Positions 53,201-62,383 of a stretch of DNA of 64,000 bases are shown here, in pieces (the stretch's first letter is position 1; each line of letters starts with the position of its first letter). The notes beneath the pieces were generated by a model. That model ran no database searches and was not told the DNA's origin. It worked only from the letters and a program-made list of their open reading frames with translations. The stretch is from positions 62,001-126,000 of the forward strand of contig CAYHVK010000011.1 of NCBI GenBank assembly GCA_964360255.1, in the 5' to 3' direction. The stretch is from CAYHVK01 sp964360255. Lineage in GTDB: Bacteria; Bdellovibrionota; Bdellovibrionia; Bdellovibrionales; UBA1609. The position numbers were made by a program, and so were the translations under genes.

Positions 53201-54686
53201 TATTCCCCTTTAGGCCATTATCAGTGGACCCTAAATAACGGGGAACGCCAGTAAAGATTCCGGCAAAATGGTCTAACACCGGGCCGACTAAAATTCCACC
53301 TTGTCCAATTTTGAGTTCGCGAAGAGTTTCTTCGTGCGTTCCAGTTCTTTTTTTAGTGACCGAAATAGCTTTTTTAACACTGCCGAAAGATTCGTAGAAG
53401 CGAGTGACAATGACAGAGTCGGCCAAATAAGTAAGATCAAGTGGGGTATGCATGTTGCCCATGATTCCGGCTTGAGCCAAAACGATAAGGGTAATAACAC
53501 CTTGGCTACCCAAATAAGAAAGAAGCTCATGAAGCTGGAGCATTAAAAACTGCTGCTCAGGCATGGCATGAATATATCCATTAAGACTGTCTATAATGAT
53601 GACATCAAGATCATTCAGCTTAACTTCTTCTCGAAGTAGAGCGGTGAATTGCCCTGGAGTGAGTTCTGCAGGATCGATTTTGCGTAAACTGATCTGGCCA
53701 GATTTTAAATGCTCATCGAGAGGAATGCCGAGATCATTGGCGCGTGCCTTTAAATTCACGGGACTTTCTTCAAAACTATAAATTCCAACCCTTTTTCCTT
53801 TTGCTGCGGCTGCAGTTGCAAACTGAATAGAGATTGTAGATTTACCTGTGCCGGCAGGCCCTAAAATTAAATTGCTGGTGCCGCGATCAAGACCGCCGCC
53901 GAGCAGGCAATCGAGAGCCTTAACTCCAGTTGAAACAACTTCGCGTTTAAAATCGAGGTGATGCTCTGAAGCCACAAGGCGCGGAAAGATTTGGACACCT
54001 GCCTTCTTAATTAAATAATCATGAGTTCCACTGCGAAATTCTACACCCCGCATTTTCACAATATGAAACTCACGGCGGTCAACGCCGTAGCCAGCTCGGA
54101 CCTTTTCAAGAAATAGCACGCCGTGAACAATACTCTGAACGTGAAGATCTCCGGCTTCTGCAGTTAAATCATCAAGAAAAAGAACGGTTGCGCCTCGACC
54201 AATAAAATACTGTTTAAAAGCTAACATCTGACGGCGATATCTGAGCGAGCTGTCAGAAAGAAGGCGAAGCTCAGAAATAGAATCAAAAACTATTCGTTGA
54301 GCTCCTGTTTCACTGATCTTGTTTAATACCACTTGGATAGTTTTAGACAGCTCAACTTCTGAGGTATGAAATAACGTATTGCGAGTGTCGCGACCTAATT
54401 GTTCTGAAATTGCGGAGATTTCGAGAATGTGAATGCCTTCCAGGTCCCAATCGTGTGATTGAGCTACAGCATCCAACTCATCCTTTGTTTCTGAAAAGGT
54501 AATATATAGAGTTTTTTCACCGAGTCTGCGACCTTCCATTAAGAACTGGAGTGCTAATGTAGTTTTACCAGTGCCCGGCTTTCCTTGTAGTAGATAAAGA
54601 TTATTGCATGGGAGACCGCCTTTAAGTACGTCGTCTAAACCCGGTACGCCAGTCGGGCATTGAGAAATAGATTTATTAGTATTCAT
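53193..54686 (-). CDS. KaiC-like double RecA-domain ATPase
   Basis: About 497 residues with two tandem KaiC domains. Walker A of the first is GKPGTGKTT (residues 35-43), with a Ser-Glu pair where clock KaiC has Glu-Glu. The second has GPAGTGKST and Glu-Glu in YSFEESP. At the site of KaiC phosphorylation (Ser431/Thr432), the segment LDLTYLADS would place Thr and Tyr. ATG 54686 is preferred over 54773 because KaiC homology starts within a few residues. No kaiA or kaiB is near. The family outside cyanobacteria is a signalling ATPase, often next to a hybrid kinase as here. Confidence 0.88.
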   Translation of the reverse strand: MNTNKSISQCPTGVPGLDDVLKGGLPCNNLYLLQGKPGTGKTTLALQFLMEGRRLGEKTLYITFSETKDELDAVAQSHDWDLEGIHILEISAISEQLGRDTRNTLFHTSEVELSKTIQVVLNKISETGAQRIVFDSISELRLLSDSSLRYRRQMLAFKQYFIGRGATVLFLDDLTAEAGDLHVQSIVHGVLFLEKVRAGYGVDRREFHIVKMRGVEFRSGTHDYLIKKAGVQIFPRLVASEHHLDFKREVVSTGVKALDCLLGGGLDRGTSNLILGPAGTGKSTISIQFATAAAAKGKRVGIYSFEESPVNLKARANDLGIPLDEHLKSGQISLRKIDPAELTPGQFTALLREEVKLNDLDVIIIDSLNGYIHAMPEQQFLMLQLHELLSYLGSQGVITLIVLAQAGIMGNMHTPLDLTYLADSVIVTRFYESFGSVKKAISVTKKRTGTHEETLRELKIGQGGILVGPVLDHFAGIFTGVPRYLGSTDNGLKGNNE

Positions 54687-54860
54687 ATTCAACCGCCTTG
54701 CCTCCTGTGAATAATGGCTAGGAGTATATAAACATGAACGGAATTGGGTGCACCATAAATGTACTGAGCACAAACGATCGTGGAATTACTCCCCAATTTG
54801 TTAAGAAGTTTTGACAGGAGAGGTGCGTTTTTTTGTTTATCTTTATTTTGGACGCTACTT

Positions 54861-54884
54861 TAGTGCCAGGTTTTCCCGGCACTA
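54861..54884. other. Hairpin upstream of the KaiC-like gene
   Basis: TAGTGCC...GGCACTA, 7-bp stem, between the phospholipase D-like and KaiC-like genes. No T-run follows on the minus strand, so role unclear. Confidence 0.35.
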
Positions 54885-54906
54885 GGTAATTGAATTAAGC
54901 CGTGGA

Positions 54907-56175
54907 CTAAGGCATTACATCTTCGCTCGGTAATTCAGCTTCTGTGCTCGCCAAGCCATCATAGAGATGGTCATACTGAGCCTCTAAGCGATCTACAACT
55001 GCTGGAATCTTGATGAAATAGAAGTTCTCCCAATTGCTTGAGAAAGCGGTTCCGGTGAAATTGCCAGCTCCTGCAAAAGCAGCTTTTTGTGTGAGCGATT
55101 TGAAAATAATGTATTTGTTGTGCTGAAGAAGTTTTTGATTATGGTTGGTCTGAAGGTATTTTACTTTTGCACCTTCTGATTCTAATTTTTTAACCACCAG
55201 ATTTTCATGGCGCGTATTGGGGGCATTCACCCAGTAAATGTCATCATCAAAGAGCAGCTTCAAGCGAAAACTAGGGGCTGCTGCAATTTTGGCCGATAAC
55301 GCATTTGTTAAAGTGGCAAAGCTAAAGCGGTGAGAGATCAACTTCACTTCTTCGGCCCATGCTAATGACTCATTAATAGTTCTGGTCGCATCGGCACCAT
55401 AACCAGGAACAAAGAAGATTTTGATGTCGTCTTCTGCCGGAGCTTGAATCGCAGCTAAGCAAGACTTCATAAAAGTGCGATACTCTTTACCGCTGGCGGC
55501 ATGGTCAATTTCTCCACTCATCAAACACAAATGAGCTTGAGCAAAGTAAGAGCCTCTGTATGTCGTAATAAAATGCCAGTTCTCGTGATGGAGAAGAATT
55601 CCGCTGGTCATGTTACCGCTGCCAAATGAAACCTGAAATTCAGCGTCACTAGAATGAGGGTTTACGATGAAGACTTTATTGTGGGCGAAGTCAATACCGC
55701 TCACGTGACCACGTTGATAGAATTGAAAATTATCTTTGCCACAAGCCTCTAGCTCTTCCATGCGGTTGATTTCGGTTTTTTGATCTACCACGATTTGAAC
55801 TTTTACGCCACGTTCGCTCATCGCCTGGCAAAGAGCTGCTGTCACGGGATGACTTGAAAAGGACAAGTACGTCATAAAAATTTCTTTTGTTTTCGGCTGA
55901 TTGATCCATTCTAGAATTTTTTCTGATGGTGTGCCCGATCGACCCAAATTATTTTGTGCATCTGAAGTTTTGCAGAAAACATTTTTTGGTTTTTCTGTAA
56001 GTGGCTGTCCGCCTTTAGATGTAACGGGCTGAACGTATTTATATGTGGCGCATTCTGGATTCGTGAAGCGGATATCATAATTAAATGGAGTGTAATCTTG
56101 AAGGCGAGCCGCTGATGCCACCGATTGAAGAGTGAAGAGGGCGAGAATTAGATTGAGTTTCAATAACAATTTCAT
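54907..56175 (-). CDS. Exported phospholipase D-like protein
   Basis: 422 residues with signal peptide ending VASAA. Two PLD-type half-sites: HNKVFIV followed by FGSGNMTSG (~residues 165-195), and HNKYIIF followed by AGAGNFTG (~350-375), each an HxK plus GxGN. The strict Asp of HxKx4D is not visible in either. Distinct from the larger phospholipase D-like protein at 9208. It may act on phospholipids or nucleic acids outside the cytoplasm. Confidence 0.85.
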   Translation of the reverse strand: MKLLLKLNLILALFTLQSVASAARLQDYTPFNYDIRFTNPECATYKYVQPVTSKGGQPLTEKPKNVFCKTSDAQNNLGRSGTPSEKILEWINQPKTKEIFMTYLSFSSHPVTAALCQAMSERGVKVQIVVDQKTEINRMEELEACGKDNFQFYQRGHVSGIDFAHNKVFIVNPHSSDAEFQVSFGSGNMTSGILLHHENWHFITTYRGSYFAQAHLCLMSGEIDHAASGKEYRTFMKSCLAAIQAPAEDDIKIFFVPGYGADATRTINESLAWAEEVKLISHRFSFATLTNALSAKIAAAPSFRLKLLFDDDIYWVNAPNTRHENLVVKKLESEGAKVKYLQTNHNQKLLQHNKYIIFKSLTQKAAFAGAGNFTGTAFSSNWENFYFIKIPAVVDRLEAQYDHLYDGLASTEAELPSEDVMP

Positions 56176-56301
56176 AAGGTCTCCATTAATACCGACATGT
56201 TATGCGGTGAGTTCTTCTATTTGAAAAAACTGATAAACGCCACCTCATTTTAATATGCTAAGCGCGCATAATGAAAATAATAGAAATTGACCTGTTTTGT
56301 G

Positions 56302-57081
56302 TTATTTGCAGAAGCTAAGAGCTTTAGTGAGAGCCTGAATCTCTTTAACTTTTTTAGTTTTACTATTGGGATTCAGGCTGTTCCAGTAGCCGCCTTTATC
56401 AACAGAGATTTTGCCAGTCGCAGCGATTTGAGCATCAAGTAGGTGAATACCGCATTTGATATTTTTAAATGGGTCAAAAATACTCTTTTTTGAATTGTTG
56501 GGTAACAGATCGCGATCGGCTGTCCAATCAAACTGACAGCCCTGAGAGACTTGTGAGTCGGCGTAAGAGACGTGCATCAGGCCTTCACGATATCGTGGCA
56601 ATTGGGTCACCGGATCCGTGGCTCCACTTTCATGGACGGTGCGTTTTGTAATGCTAAAATCAGTTTCATATTTTGCAATAGCTGAAATCAAGTAGGCCCA
56701 GAAGCCCGCTTTTTGCTCATCATTAATTTTAGAGTATTGTGGGCAAAAATCAGTGGCGTCTTTAGCGCCACTTTTTAAACTCATTGTAGAACTAATAATC
56801 AGCTCAAGTGTTGTGTAAGACCATTTAAGTTTTTCATCTGAGCCATCTTCCCAGGCCAATTTATCATAGGCAAAATCAGGCGGTGGAACTGTATCGTCGG
56901 GGGGAGTGGTGGGGGTCCCTTGACCCGTATTGTCTTGCAAGATTTCTTGCGCGCCTTCAAAGCTAGAATCAGCGGCACAACCGATTTGCAGGATCAAAAT
57001 AGCTGTCAGCATCGATCCCTTAAAGATTGACTGAATCAGATGCCCAGGCCAAATGTCTAGTTGAGTCCTATATATTTTCAT
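56302..57081 (-). CDS. Lytic-transglycosylase-like lipoprotein
   Basis: 259 residues. A hydrophobic segment with lipobox LQIGC|AADSS is followed by a Pro/Thr-rich linker and a lysozyme-like domain. Residues IAKYETDFS place a candidate catalytic Glu, followed by GLMHVSYAD (like the GLMQ motif) and DPFKNIKCGIHLL. It would cut the glycan strand of peptidoglycan. The extended N-terminus before the hydrophobic segment is odd; ATG at M24 is an alternative start. Confidence 0.72.
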   Translation of the reverse strand: MKIYRTQLDIWPGHLIQSIFKGSMLTAILILQIGCAADSSFEGAQEILQDNTGQGTPTTPPDDTVPPPDFAYDKLAWEDGSDEKLKWSYTTLELIISSTMSLKSGAKDATDFCPQYSKINDEQKAGFWAYLISAIAKYETDFSITKRTVHESGATDPVTQLPRYREGLMHVSYADSQVSQGCQFDWTADRDLLPNNSKKSIFDPFKNIKCGIHLLDAQIAATGKISVDKGGYWNSLNPNSKTKKVKEIQALTKALSFCK

Positions 57082-57188
57082 TGCTGATTATAGATCGGCG
57101 CGTTTAATATTTTAGATAAGCGTAAACTCGACGTACGTATGAGTGATTTTTTATTTGAGACACAAATTTCTTTAAACTGACGAGTCTA

Positions 57189-59174
57189 ATGACACAACGT
57201 AAAGACCTCGATGCCATTTTAGAACACACACCATTGCCTACAGCTTCGCTCGGGCTGCGCTTGGGTTGGCTGGCCGATGTTCTCCATTGGATTCTTTCTG
57301 ATTCTGCGCTTCGTACAGACGATGCCTATTTCAAAACCGGTGAGACGCAAGCTTTACGCGTGAAATGGGTTTTACATGTTCTTGACCGTCATCCAGACTG
57401 GAAAGAAAAAGTGAAACGCATTGTTGAATCCATACCGCCGCACACGCAGATTTTTGATTTATTAGTTATGACGGGCCTCCATCAGCAGGCGGGCCTTATC
57501 TCTGAGATATTTGAGCGCCTGCAAAAAGAGTATTTGCCGGCACCTAAAGATGAGGCCAACTTACAATTTTTATTTTTGAATGCATTTGGTAGTGATACAG
57601 ACGCGGAATCTTTTTTGCGGATTAATACAGAGACCTTTCAAGAGCTGACAAAACTTTTTGGCTCGAACGCCGGTGTGTTTTCAGTCTGGTCACAAAACTA
57701 CAAAGACGCTTGTTTGTTTTTGTCTTTGCAGATTTCAGGTTTAGGTCTCGATACAGAGGTGCGTCGCCGTTTAAAAGTACGCCGTATTGATGAGATTTGT
57801 TTTTATTCTCTTCATGAAAAAGTTTTAGCGTGGTCTAAGGTGGTATTTACCAGCGCCAGTGATACCACTGAAACTTTAAAGAATGAAATTAAAGCCAGTA
57901 TCACCGGTTGTACAGATGCCATTCGGCATATTTATGGTCAAATGGATGATCATGGGGTCAGTGTATCGATGGTTTACCGCCTCGACCGTATTGAAGCTCT
58001 TTTGCGTCGTCTTTCTCTTCTCGTCGATTACTCAAACTCAGTATCGTCTGCCGAAACTAAAAAATTAATTGCGCAATTAATTTCTGAGAGTGTGCGCTCA
58101 CGCCGAATTGGCTCATTGCTTGATGACAATACATCTTTAATTGCAAAAAAAATTGTCGAGAACAGTGCTGAGACAGGTGAACATTACATTGCTCGCTCAG
58201 TGGGAGATTACTTTAAACTCCTTAGAAAAGCTCTGGGGGGCGGTGTTATTACGGCTGTTACGGTCGTCGTAAAAATTATTCTATCACTCATTCCGGGTTC
58301 GCCTTTTTTAATGGGCTTTTTAGCTTCGATCAATTACTCGACAAGCTTTATGCTTATTCAGTTGCGCGGTTTCACCTTGGCTACGAAACAGCCAGCGATG
58401 ACAGCGGCGGCTCTGGCAGGTAAAGTTCGGCCGGATATTCGAGAGGGAGAGCTGTCTGGGCTTCTCAATGAAATTATTTATTTGGTTCGCTCGCAGGTGA
58501 TCGCCGTTATCGGAAACGTTATGGCCGTTGTGCCCACTATGATTATTTTCTGCTGGGCTTTCAACCAAAGTGTAGGACAGCCTTTTTTATCTGCGACCAA
58601 AGCTGAACACGTGCTTCATGATTTTTCTATTTTAGGTATGACGCCGATTTATGCGATCTTCACTGGTTTTCTTCTATTTCTCTCGAGCATTATGGCCGGC
58701 TGGTTTTATAACTGGGTTCTTTATCGTCGATTGCATCATGCCTTAGCGCAAAGCAATCGCCTTATTGCTCTTTTTGGTAAAGATAGAATGAGAGTTTTCA
58801 GTTTATTGTTTAAAGCTAACTGTGCTGGATTTGCCGGTAATATCTCGCTTGGATTTTTTCTGGGTCTCGTGCCAGTTTTTGGGGACTTTCTGGGTTTGCC
58901 TCTCGATGTCCGCCACGTGACACTTTCATCGGGTTTAGCGACCGCCGCCGTGATGAGCCTAGAGCTCTCTGTTATGCAAACCTCTGAGTTTTGGCTCGCT
59001 GTTGTTGGTGTAATGAGTATGGCCTTCTTAAATTTAGCGGTGTCATTTGCTTTTGCTCTGTTTGTTGCCTTCCGCGCTAAGAAAGTTCCTTTTGAGCAGG
59101 GCTTTACCATCCTTCGAATTATCACTGTGCAACTATTACGGCGTCCGATGCTCCTTTTCTGGCCACCGAAATAA
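57189..59174 (+). CDS. SpecificRecomb-family (Gcr-like) membrane protein
   Basis: 661 residues with a large helical, soluble N-terminal part (~1-345) and a C-terminal region with about six hydrophobic helices. The sequence NISLGFFLGLVPVFGDFLG followed by LPLDVRHVTLSSG is the hallmark of Pfam SpecificRecomb, named after a proposed gonococcal site-specific recombinase. The membrane topology makes recombinase activity doubtful; no recombinase catalytic motif is visible. Function unknown. A stand-alone gene. Confidence 0.85.
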   Translation: MTQRKDLDAILEHTPLPTASLGLRLGWLADVLHWILSDSALRTDDAYFKTGETQALRVKWVLHVLDRHPDWKEKVKRIVESIPPHTQIFDLLVMTGLHQQAGLISEIFERLQKEYLPAPKDEANLQFLFLNAFGSDTDAESFLRINTETFQELTKLFGSNAGVFSVWSQNYKDACLFLSLQISGLGLDTEVRRRLKVRRIDEICFYSLHEKVLAWSKVVFTSASDTTETLKNEIKASITGCTDAIRHIYGQMDDHGVSVSMVYRLDRIEALLRRLSLLVDYSNSVSSAETKKLIAQLISESVRSRRIGSLLDDNTSLIAKKIVENSAETGEHYIARSVGDYFKLLRKALGGGVITAVTVVVKIILSLIPGSPFLMGFLASINYSTSFMLIQLRGFTLATKQPAMTAAALAGKVRPDIREGELSGLLNEIIYLVRSQVIAVIGNVMAVVPTMIIFCWAFNQSVGQPFLSATKAEHVLHDFSILGMTPIYAIFTGFLLFLSSIMAGWFYNWVLYRRLHHALAQSNRLIALFGKDRMRVFSLLFKANCAGFAGNISLGFFLGLVPVFGDFLGLPLDVRHVTLSSGLATAAVMSLELSVMQTSEFWLAVVGVMSMAFLNLAVSFAFALFVAFRAKKVPFEQGFTILRIITVQLLRRPMLLFWPPK

Positions 59175-59250
59175 AAGCGCCGGTCACTGTAATGGCTTAA
59201 AAATAAAGTGTTGCGCTTGGGCAGAGCCTATCGACAGTATTACCATAGGG

Positions 59251-59844
59251 TTAAGCAAATCCATCGTACAAATAATCCCAGTTCTTTACGACTCCCTCGG
59301 CCAGTCCGCGGGGATGACCGAAGCCTTCTAATATATTCACTTTGATATAGTCGCTCATCCGCATAAAATCTTTAATGCCAAAAACGAATCGGGTGTAAGG
59401 GGATTGGCTCCAGAAGCGCTCTTTCAGCTTATTCTTTTTACTCGCGCCAGTGATTTTTAAAGCAATGGCGCCGGTGAGAGTGCGAATAAAGCGTTTATAA
59501 CTGCTATGAGAGTGAAACTTCAAGTGCAAGTGAAGATGATTGCCCACATTCGCTGAAGAGAAAATTTGCACGCCCATAATCTTTGCATACTTTTTTAAAA
59601 GCCCCGCTACAATCTGCTTATTTTTTGGCTTTAAAAAAGACCAGTTACCTTTAGCGAGCTTTGATTTAAGTACAATATGCATCGATTGTTTGGTGGTAAT
59701 GGGCCTAAAAGTTCGGCTTTCGCGAGTCGTGCGAGAGTTTCCGCCAAAGCGGTTTGATTTTTTGGCGAAGAGATCAGATTGCATTGAGCGTGATCGAGGC
59801 AAGTGAAGGATCCTTTTATTTATGTTTGTGCTGCAGAAATTCAT
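59251..59844 (-). CDS. Y1 transposase-like protein (second copy, divergent)
   Basis: 197 residues, same fold and near-identical length as the gene at 18113. HUH motif in NVGNHLHLHL (His103, His105), candidate nucleophile Tyr150 in RFWSQSPYTRFVFG. Residue identity between the two copies is low beyond these motifs, so they are old paralogues rather than recent copies. The downstream and upstream DNA shows no typical insertion-sequence ends. A ~500-nt non-coding stretch lies upstream. Confidence 0.8.
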   Translation of the reverse strand: MNFCSTNINKRILHLPRSRSMQSDLFAKKSNRFGGNSRTTRESRTFRPITTKQSMHIVLKSKLAKGNWSFLKPKNKQIVAGLLKKYAKIMGVQIFSSANVGNHLHLHLKFHSHSSYKRFIRTLTGAIALKITGASKKNKLKERFWSQSPYTRFVFGIKDFMRMSDYIKVNILEGFGHPRGLAEGVVKNWDYLYDGFA

Positions 59845-60242
59845 CGACCACGACTTACCATCTTTTATCGATGTTCATAGGCATAAACTTCAGTCAGCTT
59901 ATCTATTTACCAACTGGGCAGGCCTGTTGTTAATGTAGATGTGACCGATGGTATTGTCAAGGTAGTATTTATGGGCGGGTTCAAGTTTGAAGACAGCGAT
60001 AGACAGAGTTCAAGTTCGAAGTGCAGCGATGTTTTTGGATGGAAAGCTATTTAAGGTGGGGTATTAGCCTGCGAGGGGAGACAGTTTCTGCTCAGCACAT
60101 CATTTCACATACTCAGGGACATGGTTGACATGCCGTTTTTGTCATACTTGGTCGATGGAGGTGGAGGGTGGGCTATGGAGGATGTGTTATGCATCGGTAG
60201 CAGATTTTCTACGGCCGTCTCAATAACAAGGCTTCACAAATA
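59845..60242. other. Non-coding stretch upstream of the second Y1 transposase-like gene
   Basis: About 400 nt with no supported gene. It contains the two-unit direct repeat and, at 60113-60130, TCAGGGACATGGTTGACA, whose complement TGTCAACCATGTCCCTGA resembles the outer ends of IS481-type elements from memory. No transposase of that type is present. It may be scar sequence. Confidence 0.4.
59979..60030. repeat. Imperfect direct repeat, 22-23 nt
   Basis: GTTCAAGTTTGAAGACAGCGAT (59979-60000) and GTTCAAGTTCGAAGTGCAGCGAT (60008-60030) in the non-coding stretch 59845-60242. Only two units. Confidence 0.55.
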
Positions 60243-60274
60243 AAAAAACCCACAATTCGGAAAAATTGTGGGTT
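60242..60274 (-). terminator. Intrinsic terminator for the Cys/Trp-rich lipoprotein gene
   Basis: Perfect 11-bp stem AACCCACAATT / AATTGTGGGTT with a 6-nt loop; minus-strand transcript then reads into seven T (complement of A at 60242-60248). Confidence 0.88.
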
Positions 60275-60343
60275 AGAACAGAGTGAACATTGGCTTAACG
60301 AACCGAAGTTCACCTTGCAGACGAATTGAAAGTGCGCCTTGGC

Positions 60344-60946
60344 CTAGCGACAGTAGTCTGATTGATAATACTGTCTTTCTGTGACCGTTAAATCGCCGTT
60401 AAATTGAGCGGCAGCAGACCCTGATGCGCTTACTAAGTTGGCCGCAACTGTATATGTTGTGTAAATATCTTCGTATTGTACGAAACGACGGCCCCAACGA
60501 GTGACGCGCTCTTGCCAGCACTGAGTGCGACCACGGCTATCAGTAGCGCAGCGAGTGTACCATTCGTCGTACTGGCATTGCTCCCAATCTTGACGAACGC
60601 CTGATGAAGACTCTTCAACCGTGCGTGTCCCTTGCAGACCATAAGCTTGACCTGTTTGTTCAGCTGGGACGTTGAAAGTGTCATCTTTAAGTGCATCTTC
60701 TGGTACAGCAAATTCAAACTTCTGTGTTTTGTCATTCACTTCGATTTTTACTTTTACTTTTTTGCTATCCACATCAAGCTCGGTTTTATAAGAACCTGCC
60801 GGTAATGTAACAGTCTTTTTATCTTTGTTGATTAATGTGAGGTTTTCGTTCGCTTTAAGAATACCTTCAAGATCGTTACAGGCTGTAAGACCAGCTACAG
60901 CGACTCCTGCTAGCATGAATGTTTTAGCAAATTTAAGAATAGACAT
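60344..60946 (-). CDS. Cys/Trp/Arg-rich lipoprotein
   Basis: 200 residues from ATG 60946, which has GGGGGAAA upstream and gives a lipobox LTAC|NDLEG. Residues ~25-100 are beta-rich and Lys-rich (KKTVTLPAGSYK). The next segment, ~115-160, is dense in Cys, Trp, Arg and Tyr (WEQCQYDEWYTRCATDS, GRTQCWQERVTRWGRR) and ends with a Cys two residues from the C-terminus. No family recognised. Likely disulfide-bonded surface or periplasmic lipoprotein. Confidence 0.8.
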   Translation of the reverse strand: MSILKFAKTFMLAGVAVAGLTACNDLEGILKANENLTLINKDKKTVTLPAGSYKTELDVDSKKVKVKIEVNDKTQKFEFAVPEDALKDDTFNVPAEQTGQAYGLQGTRTVEESSSGVRQDWEQCQYDEWYTRCATDSRGRTQCWQERVTRWGRRFVQYEDIYTTYTVAANLVSASGSAAAQFNGDLTVTERQYYQSDYCR

Positions 60947-61051
60947 TATGGTTTCCCCCTTAAGAAAATCGTTGCATGTCGTTATAGTTCTACAGCCGTT
61001 TTTCATACGAATTCAATAGCTATTTTAATAAGTTTAAGACATCTTAAAAAG

Positions 61052-62383
61052 ATGCGATTTTTATCTCTGTGTTTGACTCTTTTCTTACTCACAGGCCCGG
61101 CTTACTCTCTAGATTTGCGCACTGCGCTTGAATTGGGAGTTTCAACTTCTCCAGAGCTCAAACAAGCTAAGTCACAGAAAAAAGAATATGAGGCTCAAGC
61201 TTGGCAGTACAAAAGCGAAATTTTTCCGACTATCAATGCGGTGGGTACAGCAGAGCGCCGTCAGAATTCGGCGGCCACCCGTGGCTTTACTTCATCAACA
61301 ACAGTAAATGATCCCTACAGTTCTTATATTGCAGCCCTCGAATTTCAGCAGCCGATTTTCAGCGGCCTTGCTTTAGTTTCGGGTTGGAAGCTCGCTAATG
61401 TTGTCAACGACTTGGCCGACAGCGAATATTATCTTACACAGCAGACGATTGTTAAAAATTTGATTTTATCTTACTTTGGTTATGCCGAGTCACAAGAGAT
61501 TCTCAAAGCCTCTCAAGGAAATTTAAACACTCTCCAAGAGTATTCAAAAACACTTTCGTATTACGCCAAGATCGGTCGTGGCCGTGAAATGGATCGGCTG
61601 CAAGCCAGCGTGAACGCCTCTGTAGCGGCGGTTGAATTGCAAAACGTTTCGCAAGAAAAATTAGATGCCGAATTAGCATTAAAGAAATTTATCAATTGGA
61701 CATCGCAAGAGCCGCTTAAGCTCTCTCATGCCCTGCACGTCTCAAAGCACAGCACGCAGAAAACGCAAGATTTAACAGACGCGACTCCCGAGTCACTTCT
61801 AAACAGAGCTTTGAAAAATAATCCGAGCCTTCAAGTTTTAGAGAAAAATGTAAATCAGAGCCGATACCTGGGCGACGTAGAGCTATCGCCAGATTTGCCA
61901 TCGCTCAATATTGTGGGGGCGTACGGCACCCAAGCTTTGCATCGGGAAGATATGTTTGAGAATAGTTCTGAGTATTACTCTTACGGCTTGAAACTTTCTA
62001 TTCCACTTTTCTCGGGCTTTTCATCAATTGGTAAGCGTCGTGAGCTTCGTGAGCGGACTTTTCAAGCTGAAAAGAGTTTTGAAATCCAACGCCGTGATCT
62101 GCGCGTGCAAATTATCGCCGCTCAAATGAATTTGAAAAAATCTTACCAGCAGTATCAGGAGCTAAAAGATGTATCGACACGTTCACAGCGTGCGCTCGAT
62201 TTAGCCACTCGCTCTTACAAGCAAGGTACGACATCGAGTCAGGACGTAGTTAATTTTCAAAAAAGCCGTTACGAAGCTGAAAAAGTTTTGATTCAAAATC
62301 AATACGCTTATCTACGATCCCTTATTGAGCTCCAAGAATTGCTCGGTGTTGATCTTTACAAAACATACACCGGTGCCCTATGA
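61052..62383 (+). CDS. TolC-family outer-membrane efflux channel
   Basis: 443 residues, signal peptide ending PAYS|LDLR. Two OEP repeats (~20-215 and ~240-435), each with long helices and a short barrel-forming strand pair (SSYIAALEFQQPIFSG; YYSYGLKLSIPLFSG). It is the export channel of a tripartite pump. Its stop codon overlaps the start of the RND gene by ATGA. No membrane-fusion protein gene is visible between them; it may lie beyond the right end or elsewhere. Confidence 0.93.
   Translation: MRFLSLCLTLFLLTGPAYSLDLRTALELGVSTSPELKQAKSQKKEYEAQAWQYKSEIFPTINAVGTAERRQNSAATRGFTSSTTVNDPYSSYIAALEFQQPIFSGLALVSGWKLANVVNDLADSEYYLTQQTIVKNLILSYFGYAESQEILKASQGNLNTLQEYSKTLSYYAKIGRGREMDRLQASVNASVAAVELQNVSQEKLDAELALKKFINWTSQEPLKLSHALHVSKHSTQKTQDLTDATPESLLNRALKNNPSLQVLEKNVNQSRYLGDVELSPDLPSLNIVGAYGTQALHREDMFENSSEYYSYGLKLSIPLFSGFSSIGKRRELRERTFQAEKSFEIQRRDLRVQIIAAQMNLKKSYQQYQELKDVSTRSQRALDLATRSYKQGTTSSQDVVNFQKSRYEAEKVLIQNQYAYLRSLIELQELLGVDLYKTYTGAL

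Noticed and set aside
54861..54884. Hairpin between the KaiC-like and PLD-like genes as a terminator
   Set aside because: No T-run on the minus strand; kept only as an unassigned hairpin.
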